Shown: positions 33,718-45,650 of the stretch, one piece after another
Position numbering within the stretch: the stretch's first letter is position 1
How the letters are laid out: every line of letters starts with the position of its first letter
Assembly (NCBI GenBank): GCA_026419785.1
Contig: JAODTK010000223.1
Coordinates: 62,001 to 126,000, forward strand
DNA: 64,000 bases
Source of the DNA: Sclerodactyla briareus
Lineage: Eukaryota; Echinodermata; Holothuroidea; Dendrochirotida; Sclerodactylidae
Direction of reading: 5' to 3'
Made by a program: the position numbers and the translations under genes
The notes under the pieces: generated by a model
The model's input: the letters and a program-made list of their open reading frames with translations, nothing else
Databases searched by the model: none
What the model was told of the DNA's origin: nothing

Positions 33718-34379
33718 ACTGGGAGGACAACTAATGGGTCAAGTCCAGTACGATTGCGAGCACACCAGTACAGGGATAAAATACGTCACTACCATAGGTG
33801 ATTGATACGGGAACACCAACTTTGAGGAAAGGTTGCATGGGCAGGGTAGTTGATGACGTTATTAGAAAGGCGGAGGGAAAGAGATGTTGAGGAACGTAGG
33901 GACTATTAAGCGACCATAAGTGTTTTTAGGCCGATAGGATATAGGGCTGATGTAAGGTCATAGGCGTTATAATGATTATTACGTCCAATTGAGAAGAATA
34001 ATATAAGCCGTTTCATGAAACTTCTTTCGATGGGATCTCCACTCACCTTCCTACGCGTTTACGACGGTCACTCAAGCAATTTTTCGCGTTTTCTCTGTAC
34101 ATGCAAATTTTACCCACGATGGCATTGGACACGACCTTAACTTGTCAGTTAACAAAGGTAGCCCCATTTCATCCAAGTTTCTTTCAATCTGACAAAGTTT
34201 CGAAAATCGTAAATTTGACCTCAGAGACCTTGACAATGACCTCCAAAGGTAATTTCAGTTCGTTCAATCCGACTAACTTGGAAAATTTCCGCCGAAAAAG
34301 TATGCAATTACGCGGGACCTCAGCATTGCAGTGAAGCCCACTATTCTCAGAGAGCTGTGGCGTATATGCGAAATGTTGA

Positions 34380-34880
34380 CCTGTCTACCATCCCTTGCAA
34401 AGGTCATAGAGAGAGAGAGTTGTGGAAATCGGACCCCAGACTACCCGCTCAATGATATCTCTTACTTGAATCCTTCCAATTGGGTTACAAACCTGGACAG
34501 GCCCAGAAAAATGCACTAATCCGTGTCAAGAACCGCATAATCGGCTATTGACAATAATGATGTGGCTATGTTAGTCCTCCTCGATTGATCTTAACATTCG
34601 ACACAATTGATCACAATATGCGTCTCTTGAACTAGCAAAGTTAGTTTATATATAATATTGCGGATCTGCATTGAGCTAGTTAACCTATCATTTTTTCTTT
34701 ATCGTGACTCAGCGTCCTTGAATCGAATTCGATGCGTCAACATCCCATCCATTATGTGATGTGGTGTTACCCCACATGGATGTGTACTTGGCCATGTACT
34801 TTTTAGTATGTATACAAATGGTATCGGAGAAAAAGCTGCTGCGCTTACTCGATCGCTGTTGAGGGGGATGATAACTGAGC
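34380..34880 (+). mobile_element. CR1-like LINE reverse transcriptase remnant
   Basis: Colinear fragments in several frames match the reverse transcriptase of CR1/Jockey-type non-LTR retrotransposons: LPSLAKVIER, YLNPSN with QLGYKPG, ALIRVKNRII, AIDNNDVAMLVLLD, TFDTIDH (palm motif A with its aspartate) and GVTPHGCVLGHVLFSMYTN (equivalent of the GVPQGSVLGPLLF motif). Multiple frameshifts and stops are present. The FADD box and endonuclease were not found. It lies 660 bp downstream of the LRR gene in the same orientation. Confidence 0.85.
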
Positions 34881-34889
34881 AAACCTTAA

Positions 34890-36300
34890 ACTGATTACAA
34901 GACTACCATCAAGTTGGTACAGTCAAAACACACACCCCAAAATGTTGAAAAGTTTTCAAGATGTTCGGCGCAAAGTGTTAAGATTCATGAATTGTTTTGA
35001 AATGTTTGACTGAATACTAAATTTCTATTCGATGATTTTTGATTTTTATTCATTGGTAAAAATTTGTTCGATGTTTGAAATGTTTAGTAGGAATTTTTAA
35101 TGTGGTGAGCTTAAGTGTATGTATCGAAAACGATCGGAACGGGCTATTTACCGTCTTCTCCGAGTAAAACGATGAAAAAGAAGTTGATGCAAGCTTATTG
35201 TACAGTATTGATTATGTTGATAATCCGTTCAGAATTTTTCTGGTGAGAGGGAGGGGTTAGTGTGGTTAGTTGGTTGCCGTGGTTTGAGACAAGGATAATA
35301 AATTTGTTGTAAACTGATCATAATGTGTACACCTTCATTGCGGCATACACACTTGCTGGAGACATGCAGATGAGAAACGAATCGTTTTGGGGTGATCGTT
35401 GTGTTTGTGACTACACCTCGCGTTGTAGATCTGTGCAGAATCCACAGGTTTATTCAATGGCCAATATATGTAAATATGACTTGAGTTTTAGTACTTTCTA
35501 TTCTACACTTACGACAGGCTTGACAGCTGAACCCCAGACCGAATTTGAGCCAATTCGAGTGTACCGAAGGCACAATCAGCTATCACAAAACTTGCCGTGA
35601 CATCGCGGGAAGGGGGGGTTTGGGGTTGGGGAACTTGGGCAACAGGAGCCCCTATTATACAAAGTCAATGTAGAAGCCATTACTTTTTAAAAACCTTATA
35701 ATACCAAACAAGCTATAGATAGGATCCGAATGAATACCTACAACTTGTTCAGAGAAAATCCTTCCTTTTTTCGTGTTTCTGCTGATCATTGGCACAAAAA
35801 ACAACATTCTGTGCAGGGTCTATGGGGCATCCCTTTGCATCATGGCCCCTGCTGCATTTATTCCCAATGTAATTGAAATATATTCAATAAGACAACTAGC
35901 ATAGAACCGATCCAAATTTGGGATGTGGGGTTTTGACCTGTGGGCTAATTCAAAGCAATATTTGTTACATGACCCTTGGGGCTTTAAAGACAATTCGTTT
36001 TTTCTGTGTATCGAGGCTACCGGGTGGCCCAGATAACATACCGGTCCTAGGTTGCGGATCCTTTTCAGGTTGGGCTCGAATATCGCAAACTGGGCTCCCC
36101 CACTAACCAATCATCATTTCTAGAGGACCAATACCATCAACGTCTAAAAAGTCTATAATTGTCATGACACCACAATCCATGACGACAAACGCTGCTAGGA
36201 CTATGACTTCATCGAAATACCCCTTTGTAATTGGCCTAGCTCACCGGAACTGACGTCACCGAACCTGTGCTAATAAATCATTTTCCTCCTCGACAGTCAA
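34890..36300. other. Interval with no recognised gene
   Basis: AT-rich, including AAATGTTTGA/TGTTTGAAATG phrases at 34,990-35,090. The 35,325-35,600 frame (+) has no family motif. Nothing else is supported. Confidence 0.45.
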
Positions 36301-36309
36301 ATGTATGGG

Positions 36310-36560
36310 AGAACCATTCCTTGAAACCATTCCTGGACACTATTGCTAGAGAAACCACCTGTTCCGATACTGGTTGCTGATGGAACAACTGACCCTGAAA
36401 CCGTTTTGATATGACAGACCAACTTACCTTCCCTGACTGTCTTACCTGTTCTAGGGAAAGCACATCCCCTGACACCGTTGCTAGGATACAATTACTCTCT
36501 TGACACTGTTGCTAGGAAAACCAACCCCATCCCCAGACACTGTTGCTAGGCAAACCGTGA
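36310..36560 (+). repeat. ~35-bp tandem repeat (ACACTGTTGCTAGG)
   Basis: At least seven degenerate units, the last three nearly identical (36,470, 36,505 and 36,537), each carrying GACAC(T/C)GTTGCTAGG followed by an A/C-rich linker. Overlapping minus-strand open frames are by-products. Confidence 0.75.
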
Positions 36561-37379
36561 CTTCAACGAATACTCCGTCGCTGACTGGATGGGGATAAGG
36601 GTGGCCACACCTACTACCGCCCTTGGGAAATCCGCGTCCTTAAACACACTCAATCCTGGGAACGTTGACATAGCTGACAACAAAATTGACTAACTTCTAC
36701 TACAACCTCCTCTAAATTACAGATTGATTTTTTCTAGGATATCCACTACCCTGTGTTGAAAATGAAATGTGTGATATGTTGTGTGCATTGGTGTCCGATC
36801 TTGGGTAACCCGTATGTACTGATATCCTTACTGACAATTACTTCTTTTGCAGCATTCAGGAGGCTGCTTTGTGAATAACAGAATAACAAGCTTGAAGTTT
36901 ACTGCTGAACGTGTCGTATTTAGTTCCATACGCCGGGGTAGGCTTACTATAGTCTTTGTAGTAACAACGCCACTACAGTTTCCTTCTTCTTCCGTACTGA
37001 CTACTGACTTGAAGTGATTAGAGATATCTATAAAGTAGTTTAATTCTCCCCTGATTAACAGCCCACTTGTTTATTTGAATTCTACAACTTCAGGAGCCGA
37101 TAAGGCTCAACAAGCACCCTGGCCGTATTGACTGTAACCGCCTACCTCTTGACGAGTGCTCAGAGGATATCAGGCAGGGTAGTAATCAAGCCCATCCTAC
37201 TCCCGGGACGGCCATTTTCCGTCCCTTCGAAGACATCATCAATTCCCATGATCTGACCCTGTCTCATACCCTGCAGGAGCGAAATCAGTTACAGCATTGC
37301 CTGCTCACAGCCGACCGACAGACTCATGCAATATCTAGAAAAAAAACCATGACTCCGGAATGTCCCTGCATGCATACAG

Positions 37380-37550
37380 TGTACCATGAAGTGAAGACCA
37401 AGACCTTGCCCATCGCAAACTGCAAGTACAGGTATCTAGGAAAACGTCTGTGACTGCTAGAATTTGAACCAGGAATGTTTGCTTGTAAAGCGTCGCTGAT
37501 ACTAGTCCGCCATTAATTGCTGCTGCCTTTGTCATTATTTCCGTACTTAT
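37380..37550 (-). repeat. tRNA-derived SINE-like repeat
   Basis: On the minus strand it reads GGCGGACTAGTATCAGCG, then about 25 bases later GGTTCAAATTC, a perfect polymerase III B box, followed by GCAGTCACAGACG and a tail with GGTCTTGGTCTTCACTTC. The same unit is found at 19,240-19,400, in the same orientation, inside the clathrin light chain gene. Confidence 0.65.
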
Positions 37551-37559
37551 CGGACTTGT

Positions 37560-40165
37560 TACCATTTGTTAGTTATTCAAGGCCATGATTCTGTCACTTG
37601 CGGCAAGCCCGATCACCCATCGAACCGGAACTTTCATCTCAGCCGGACCCCGAGTGCGGCGATATTAGGTCGAGTCCTGTATTGAAAAAAGCACTGTGAC
37701 GTACGAGGGAACCTCGTACTCCCCTGCTGGCGCAGGTAAGTCATCGTGATCAAGTGTTGTAAATCATCCGAAAAACCTGCAATATCGTTCATGTTTATTG
37801 AAATCTATTTCGAATCTGTGATCGGGCGCAAAAACGTTGCATATTGACTGTGGCACAGTTTATGGTTGGTCCCGCACAACCGGTTACATTTATGACGTCC
37901 ATAGAATCCTCTGATAACATAACTTACTAACGCTCACGTTTTGAATTTAACGTGTCTGAACCTCAGTTACACTAACAAGACCCACTCTCCTATATCTATA
38001 TGCCAAAACACTAACAGATTCGTCCTTTTAATCCTCCGCACGAAACGACCTTAAGGCCGGGATTCCATAATTCGTAGCGTATCCGGGCCGATGAGAAAAT
38101 CCACATATTAACGGAACGAATGGTTTGTTCAGAAAGCAAACCCGATAAGTGTATGCTAGAAGACCATAGAAAGGCAGCAGCCCAGCATAGTGTCGTTGCT
38201 TGCTTCTTAAGAAGATAATTCCATAAATTCATTCGCGTTAACGCATCCGCTACGCATCGGTAAATGTGCTTATTTCGCTTATTCAAGCGTTGTGTTTCCG
38301 TCTATTTATGAAGTTTTTTGGCTTCGTGTGGATCCAATATCTATCTTTCCTAACGGATATAAAACATATTCAACAGACTAGCCCCCGCCCTCAGTTCCGT
38401 AAATTGGGCGATTTTTAACATACGCATCGCATCTAGGAATCCCTATTCCTAGCCTTAACTAAGCCATCCATACTCGTTGCGTTCCGTTGCGCGTCCGTTC
38501 GCGTCCGTTATTATTTTGGAGTGCCATCCAACGTTCGTCGCGCTTCCGTTGACCCTGCGTTATTTACCCATATTCTTCTCGTGTGGTTTGAGACAAACAT
38601 GGCGCGTTCAAACTATAATCGCGAATTTCTAAATCAAGCAATTGGCTACTGATGCCATGTGCTCGTGTCCGCATCAAACACTTCGGCCTATTTACTAAAC
38701 ATTTATTTTTTAGAAATTAACGTTGGCGTTTAATTTCTCATTAGCAATGTGTACATGTAAACATAGCGCCTAAAAACAATTAAACAATACATTAACACCA
38801 GGTTTGGGGAGGTAATTAGCAACATTACATGTAATATTTTAACATGTTGATATGTGTTCAAATAGTTATCTGTTTGAGTTGAGAGAAAAAACTGTGTAGG
38901 ATATTATTACGATTTTAAACAAACAAATTAAAAGGTTCTATGGCCCTGCACCAGACGTCCCAAATTCTAACATAAACGACTCCTCGACGTCATATAGTAC
39001 AAAGCCATGTCCTTCCAGGCAATCCCCGAAACCGATTGCGCATACGCGCGGGGCACTCCGGGCACTCGGCCCGAAAATCCGGTCATGTTCGACTCAATAA
39101 AAACGCCCGCCGCGCCCTTGTCCGCTGCAAGGAACGAGGTCTATGTTACAGTTATTGAAAAACCGATTCTAAAACGTTCACGCCGCCCGCCCGCAATCAT
39201 GGAACGCCCTTTATACACTAAAATTACTAAACCCGCCAAAGCATCCTAAATGGCCTAAATGGCGCCCATACCACCATCCGTTAGTTTCTGACGTGCGTGG
39301 AAATAGGCTCTCACGCGATTGCCAAAAAACACGATAACCACGGAAGCAACGGCTCGCAACGGATCTTCGTAGTAGTAGTATGGTTGAGTCTCTCCTATCC
39401 GACATGCTCAGTGCTCACTCTCGCACGTATCACGATCTTGCCAGGTTTATCTTCCTCGCAACTGTTAATGTTGATGTCCTTGATTGCGATGTGATTTTTC
39501 CGACAAAGTATCACAGGTCTCCCAACTGGCTAGTAGTATGTCCTCAAAGGCTTCGCTCAAGCGATCTCTGCGCTGGAAGCTCTTCTTGAGTCGCGCACGT
39601 GACCAAAAATCGCAAACGCTATGTCTACAACGGAAACAAAGGATTTGATTGGTCCCAATCATGAGTCGTCGTTTGGTGTCCAATTGTTATGGTCCATCTG
39701 ATGTTGAGAAACATTGACGGAGGATCTTCTTTGGAAGGTCAATTTTGTGATCAGAGTCTTGTGTAACCCCACAGTTCACAATTATACAGAAAATACTCTG
39801 TATAACGGGGGCATCCAAACCGGAGTTTGAATGCTACTTATGACTATTCGTCCTTCTCTTGAAATTGTTGATAGAGTGTTAAGCATTGTGTTCTACCATT
39901 CTCTGTTATGTCTTCTTCGGTTCCTACAAACTTCCTACATATTTAACTTTCCTTCCACGTTTTCATTGCCATTTCTTGTGCATTGAGAATTTCTTCGCAG
40001 TTTTCCCGTGCTGGTTTTTTAGATTTCTTCTGTCAGTTTTCTCATCACTCCTCTTCGATGGTCTGTAATATATGTCTCTTCACATTCGTATGCCCAAGAG
40101 ATATCATCAGGCGTATTTCTGTCACGGTGAAAAATTGTCGGATACTAGTTGGCGCTGTATCATGA
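37560..40165. other. Interval with no recognised gene
   Basis: 38,480-38,570 has a short self-similar GCGTTCCGTTGCGCGTCCGTT text that may be part of a DNA transposon or satellite fragment. A minus-strand frame at 39,465-39,683 may belong to the retroelement remnant at 40.2 kb. No supported gene. Confidence 0.45.
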
Positions 40166-40169
40166 TCAC

Positions 40170-40880
40170 TAACCTGAGATGGTTGATACTGCATCAAGTC
40201 TGTCATCCGATTTCAAAGAGTTGGGGCCAGGTAATTTATAAAGAATAATGCAACACGCACTGTCCCCCTGGGGGACCCGAATGTTCGTGCGACAGATTTC
40301 CCTCTGTTTGCCGTCTAATTTGAACGTGTATAAACATTGTTCGTAATAGTGAAATGATACGTTCCGTCGCTTCGATGTCTTTGAAATCATTTATTATTGT
40401 GCCTCTTTGAATGGTCTCGAACGCCTTGCTCATGTCATCTAGAAGGTTTGATGTTCTATCCGTATGAAGTTACGACGCGGCGTTTTCAACTAAAATTTGA
40501 AAGCGACACAGCTCGCAGTGCATCGACCTGAGGTATAGCTGTTTGGGTGACGGGAAGTATATGCTCATCAATTAGGGGGCGGTTTCTCCTTGTAATTCAA
40601 ATTGCGAGGCTTTTTCCTCAGGGTTGAATAAGATCACGGTCTTAAATATTTTTCTGGTGGGCCTTTATTTTTCCTGGTGTGTTGAAAAGGTGTAAGATTC
40701 CTTGTTCAATCCTATTGGTATTTCTCCGGCTTCGGCTATGTTATTCATAATATCAGCTACATCCAACGGAGTAATGGAGATACAGATGTTAATCCTATGT
40801 ACTCGATTTTCCACGCACACCAAAAAACGGACGCGCCACGGATGTATGGATGCCACCTACTAATCAGACTGCATGGATCG
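40170..40880 (-). mobile_element. Second non-LTR reverse transcriptase remnant
   Basis: Read on the minus strand: an upstream AY-SGR-TA-like patch with AFKF (about 40,540-40,490), DDMSKAFETIQR (motif A region, about 40,437-40,402), IISLLRTMF, an FRTNIRVPQGDSA-like patch and a following ILY (about 40,285-40,235; the glycine of GVPQG is replaced). The wording differs from the CR1-like copy at 34.4 kb, so this is a different lineage of non-LTR element. Frames are broken; no full domain survives. A 63-residue open frame upstream (40,665-40,856) may be part of the same element. Confidence 0.75.
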
Positions 40881-41537
40881 TCTATCATAGAAGCGACAAC
40901 GGAATGCCCTCAGCACTGATGCTTACTTCGATATAGCGTGATAGGGTCTGAGTTTTTTTAACTATGGGGAAACATCCCCTAAAGGCATCTCGTAGAAATT
41001 CACACTTGACATATCAACTTGCTACCCTTTTTGAACTATTTCGTTAACACCCAACATTGTCTTATAATTTGTTAATCCGATTGCATTTAACAAATTTTCA
41101 AGATAATAATGACATAATTCTACAGCTGCCCAGATTATTAACTTGTCCACTTTTTACGACGATGAATTTACTGTTCGGTCCGAATTCCGGTTTCAACGTT
41201 ATTATATAACCTACAAACGTTGCCATTTCCAGATGCCGTCCTGATCCGCGTTTATGTGGACTTGGAGAGAATGTTTTGGCCGATTCTCCAAACACAGTTG
41301 TGGACGCGAGCCAATGATATTTATGTGGCAATAAAATTTACGATTTCGTTCAATTTGAAGCCTGTGTCTGTCTGTCCGTTGAGTGACTAAGAATTTGAAA
41401 GATCACAAAACCACAAACAAGGCCCGCACAGAGCATCAAGTATGAGGGGGCAAGAGAAGCCAACAACTGTAGACTACGTATGTGAGCGGAGCAAACAAAA
41501 TGGTGGGGGAAAAATTTCATTGGGCCCACACCCTCCC

Positions 41538-41566
41538 CTCCCCCCCCCCCCCCCCCCCCCCCCCCG
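41538..41566. repeat. Poly-C tract
   Basis: A C homopolymer of about 25 bases with a single T near its start. It follows a GTGGGGGAAAAATTTCA block, again at the end of a repeat. True length is uncertain. Confidence 0.9.
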
Positions 41567-42029
41567 CCTTGACTACGAGTCTGGCACAACCCCTTTTGTA
41601 TCTCCACTGACCAGTGCTAACTGACAAACAGGGGAGAACTCCGGGGGGGAGGGGATGGGAGGCGGATTTACACACGACCACAGAGTAAGACATCTAATGC
41701 CTCATCAATATATGCAGGTATTATGCAGTATGGACATGGGCTGACATCTCTCGGGGGTAACGGTGTAAGGTATTTTCTAGAATTAAATATCGACGACCCA
41801 CATGCGTGTTGTAGATATATGCCGGGACACAGTTACAGGTAAGGGACGTACAATGATATGGGATACATCACCGGTTCATTGAGATATACCTACTGGTCGG
41901 TTGACGTTGCCAACAGTGTTGGGCAGACGATCTTTCCATGCCACGACATTAACACAACCCTCCGGCACAACTTAGAATAATAGTTTTTGTTTTCATATAG
42001 TGCTGGTACTGTTTAAAATGATTGGTGAT

Positions 42030-42175
42030 ATCAGTGTTGGAGGGCTCCGCGGTCCGGCCTCGAGGCCAGTTTTTTTATGGCGGCCTCGGCCTCGAGCGGG
42101 CGCGGTCTCGGAGCTTCCGCCCTCGGATTTTGGGCCGAGCCCGGGTCGAGGCCGTACAATATTTGTTTTGCTATT
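42030..42175 (-). mobile_element. GAGGCC-rich element, copy 2 (inverted)
   Basis: The reverse complement shows a TTTATTTCAATAGC lead, ACAAATATTGTACGGCCTCG, a run of CTCGGCCC/GAGGCC words, and CCTCCAACACTGATATC at the far edge. Lead, core and edge follow the same order as in copy 1 at 7,275-7,440. The dispersed module is on the correct side (42,290-42,400), as in copy 1. Confidence 0.65.
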
Positions 42176-42289
42176 GAAATAAAACAAATGAAATTTTAGT
42201 CACACATGATGCTTCCCAGGATTTGTTGAATTTCGGACAATTCGAACCACCCGTCCATAGCCTACTCGGTATCACACCCAAGACTGTGC

Positions 42290-42400
42290 CGATAAAATGT
42301 ACGGCGCTGCGCTCGCCCGCCGTGCAATTCCCCATTGCAGTGCTTGAGTGCCGGCTGCCGAGCAAGCTCGCTGGCCATAGACATCTACGTATAGTATAAC
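42290..42400 (-). repeat. Dispersed ~110-bp module, copy C (inverted)
   Basis: The reverse complement reads GTAGATGTCTATGGCCAGCG, then CTCGGCAGCCGGCACTC, GCACTGCAATGGGGAATTGCA and CGGCGGGCGAGCG. It is clearly homologous to 4,936-5,045 and 7,135-7,230 and is the best evidence that the module moves independently of the 2.2-kb tandem duplication. Confidence 0.75.
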
Positions 42401-42419
42401 CTGGGTAGTCCCCTGACCC

Positions 42420-44860
42420 TGGGTTTAACAGAGGACAACGTTCGATCGAAACGTACCTTAGGCACACATAATAGAACATTTTTCGCGGAACCTAATCAGG
42501 GTAAAAGTAATTAACCAGCGAAATGGGCCCGATTACAGTGAGCATTCACAATGAGGCCGAATGAGTTCAGACTCGCTTTTGACAGTGGACCTCATCGTAC
42601 ATATTTGTTCAATTTCATAGCGCTGTTTTAGATGTACTATATACTGCATATGATGCTACGTTTGTTTCCGTGTACTGCATAGATGTCCGCTTACCTAGCC
42701 AGTTTCTAGATCGGATGTTCAGCGACGGGACGCCTGGGAAAGCTTGAAATCCCCTTGAATTCATCATTTTTGAAAAAGCATTCGAGTCTATAATATGCTT
42801 ACCACCCATCTTGACTATTTGAGATGTGTTTCCTCTGTATTTGCGATTGGAATCTTAGAAAATTGACGAATAACCTTCAATGTCCGTCACGCCAGGGACC
42901 ATTATACTGAATGGTGCACTTGCACTGCAAGTGCACACATACCCATATGTATACAGCTTTTATAAAGAGCTAATCCTGCACTGGTCGCGACCACGTGTGA
43001 CACGCACTCACTGATCCCCCCTTAGGCGGAGTCGGATTTCAGATGAAATTCTAGTTTCTAGTGCATAAAACTGGCATAAGCGGACCATAAAATACGAATA
43101 ATGTGGTCTGTTCGGCAGATCGAATGTATTTTAATAATTCATATAATTTATATTTATATAAATGACACCAGGGGGGCGCAGGTTTTTACAATAGGGGGGC
43201 GAACTGAGATTGACTACTCTAGCGGAGCGCCCACCGGTTGCCGAGCGTACCCGAAATTTTTGGCCGTCCGAGCTCCCAGATGAACAGGAGATCGCCTCTC
43301 TGGGGGGCCGTTTCATCGACAAACTGAAAATATCTGTTAAGTTGGCTTTTTTTGTCCTGTCATTGTATAATGGGGATTTTATTTAAAATTTTCCTCACTT
43401 TATATGGGGAGAAGTTCTCGAGACCAGCAACCGACCGCATCGCAGTCAATAACGGATACATCTACCAAAAAAAAAAACATCGTCGTAACGTAGGCCTTCA
43501 ATTACAGTGCGCCTATGCGGCAAGGCTTAAGATTGTACCTAACTTGTATGCCGATTCTGAACAAAGACCCGCTCAAGGCGGGGCGCTTGTGTGGGGCAGT
43601 TGTGGGGGGGGGGGGGGGGACGGGACAAGACGAATACCATCTAATCGGAGCGCCACCACAGGTTGGCGTGTAGCGTACAAGAACCTTGTTTCATTTGACA
43701 TTACCCCCGAATTGCAGGAAACGCACTGTCCCTGCTTATGGACAGTAAGCAGCCTCCTCAAATTGATAACAAATTCATTTCATATTCCAGTTTCTCCAAA
43801 ACTTATCGCCTTTGGATCAATTTCAAGGTTTTGCATTGGTGCTGTGACACCTGAAATCCGATGCAAGTGAAGGTTACGGTCATGAAGGAAGGTCAAAAGG
43901 AAATGGGTAAATGGCAACAACCATTCGGTTCGCTGCGAACGCGAGCTTTCAGAATCCGTTTGACTAACGATCGACCGTGCACTGACCCCTCTCTGACCTA
44001 TCACTTAGAAATTTTACACAAACTTTGACAGTCCACGATCGAAAAGTCAAGCAATTTTCGGATATAAACTATCTTCACCTGAATTTTTATAATGTCTTTG
44101 CACGAAATTGTGGGTTTCCTGGCCAACACTTCGATGGGTTTTGATGGGGGTTTCCACCCTCACTGTGTGCCTTATTATGTGCACCGTGCTCGCACCCAAC
44201 TTTCAACATGGTCGGCACCCATAAGTGATTGAAAACACGGATCCCGCCAGTGGTAGCCCACCCCTCCCTCACCCAATTGTGCACCTCAAGATAGCGATTT
44301 GCATCTTAGTTTGTTTGTTTAACTACTGGTCCCCTCCGCAGGACATCGTCAACGATCCATGAGGACGACCCCAACTGTAAAGCAAGTCTTCTGCAAACGA
44401 GTAGATTGAAGGATAATAACCCTTCTCAATTGATAATGATATAAATATCCCAGGTGATTTCAGGCATTTGTTGTAAGGGAACTCACAGTCTGCACAGGCC
44501 ATCATGATGTCTAACACCACGGATACAGAATACCGCGCGCGTACGCGCAAAAATGTTCGAAAATGAACAGCAGAATTCCCTCAACTTGAAACATGCTTGC
44601 TGCTGGATATGTCGATACAGTCAGCGAAATAGCTGTCGGTCTCAAATATTGGGGGGGACAAAATGCATTGCGTCCCCCCCAACCAAATAGTGGGGGTAAC
44701 GGCCGTCCCCCCCTCCCCCCCCCCCCTGATCGCCGCCCTTGACCGCTAGAGTAAATTGCAGTCGGGTGGGCGGAATGCGTCCCCCAGCCGAAAACTGAGA
44801 CCGCCTTCCCTCTGACGTACATCCTCAACTGTACACGTAGAGTATGCGTTGTCATAGCAT
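42420..44860. other. Interval with no recognised gene, repeat fragments
   Basis: It contains two inverted copies of the TACGCT...GGCGCTCCG motif (about 43,213-43,256 and 43,648-43,683), a poly-G tract at 43,603-43,619, and poly-C with repeat ends at 44,700-44,728. Open frames, including 43,352-43,870, run through these repeats and show no family motif. Confidence 0.5.
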
Positions 44861-44864
44861 CGGG

Positions 44865-45650
44865 TCAAATGAAAATTGACGACAAACCCAACACGCGTGC
44901 GGAAGCGCGCTGAAATTTTTTGGGTTTTTTCTTCCATAATGTTAAAACTATCAACCACACCTTTTCATATATTTTGTTCACAAAGATTAATTGGGGACCG
45001 TTGCCCCCCCCCCTCCCAATCTTTGAAGATTAGTTCGAATCCCATAACTTGTTTTTTTGCGGTACAGTAATCCATGCGAGCATATAATCGGATCAATGAA
45101 ATGCTGTATAAGACAACAACAAAAATTTTTGGGCGTTTTATTTAATGCCTAAAGTGTTTTAAAAACTATCACCACCACATGTTCCATTTTGGGAAATTTG
45201 GGGGACATGCCCCCCACCCACCCCACCCCCCCCCCCATCTCCGAGATTTGTCGAATCCAGGCACTTCATGGGTTGTATATGAAATTGATGCGTGGCAGAT
45301 AATCGGATCAAATGGAAATTGACGAGAAACCCCAGGCACCGCGCGGCTGGAATTTGTGGGTTTTCATTTCCCAATAACTAGGTATTTGATTGGGGGAACG
45401 TGGTCCCCCATCTGTGAAGATTTGTTCGCATCCGCGAACTTGATTTTGTGTACATTAGATCCATGCGGGATAATCATCGGATCAAATGACAACGACGCAA
45501 GAAACACTAGCCACGCGCGCGAAGAGCCCGAAAAAAATTGGGTTTTTCCTTACAAAGAGGTAAATACATCTATCACCACCACATTTTTTTCACGAGTATA
45601 TTTGATTGGGAACGTGCCCCCCCCCCCCCGCCCCCAGCTACGAAGATTTG
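44865..45650 (+). repeat. ~215-bp tandem subrepeat
   Basis: Each unit holds ATCGGATCAAATG, AAATTGACGA, GAAACNC, a GC-rich hairpin (CACGCGCG...AAGCGCGC), AAATTTTTGGGTTTT, ACTATCACCACCACAT, TTGATTGGG, poly-C and GAAGATTTGTTCGAATCC. Units start at about 44,865, 45,300 and 45,478; two more occur in the duplicate at about 48,920 and 49,065. Older units differ by indels. Confidence 0.75.
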
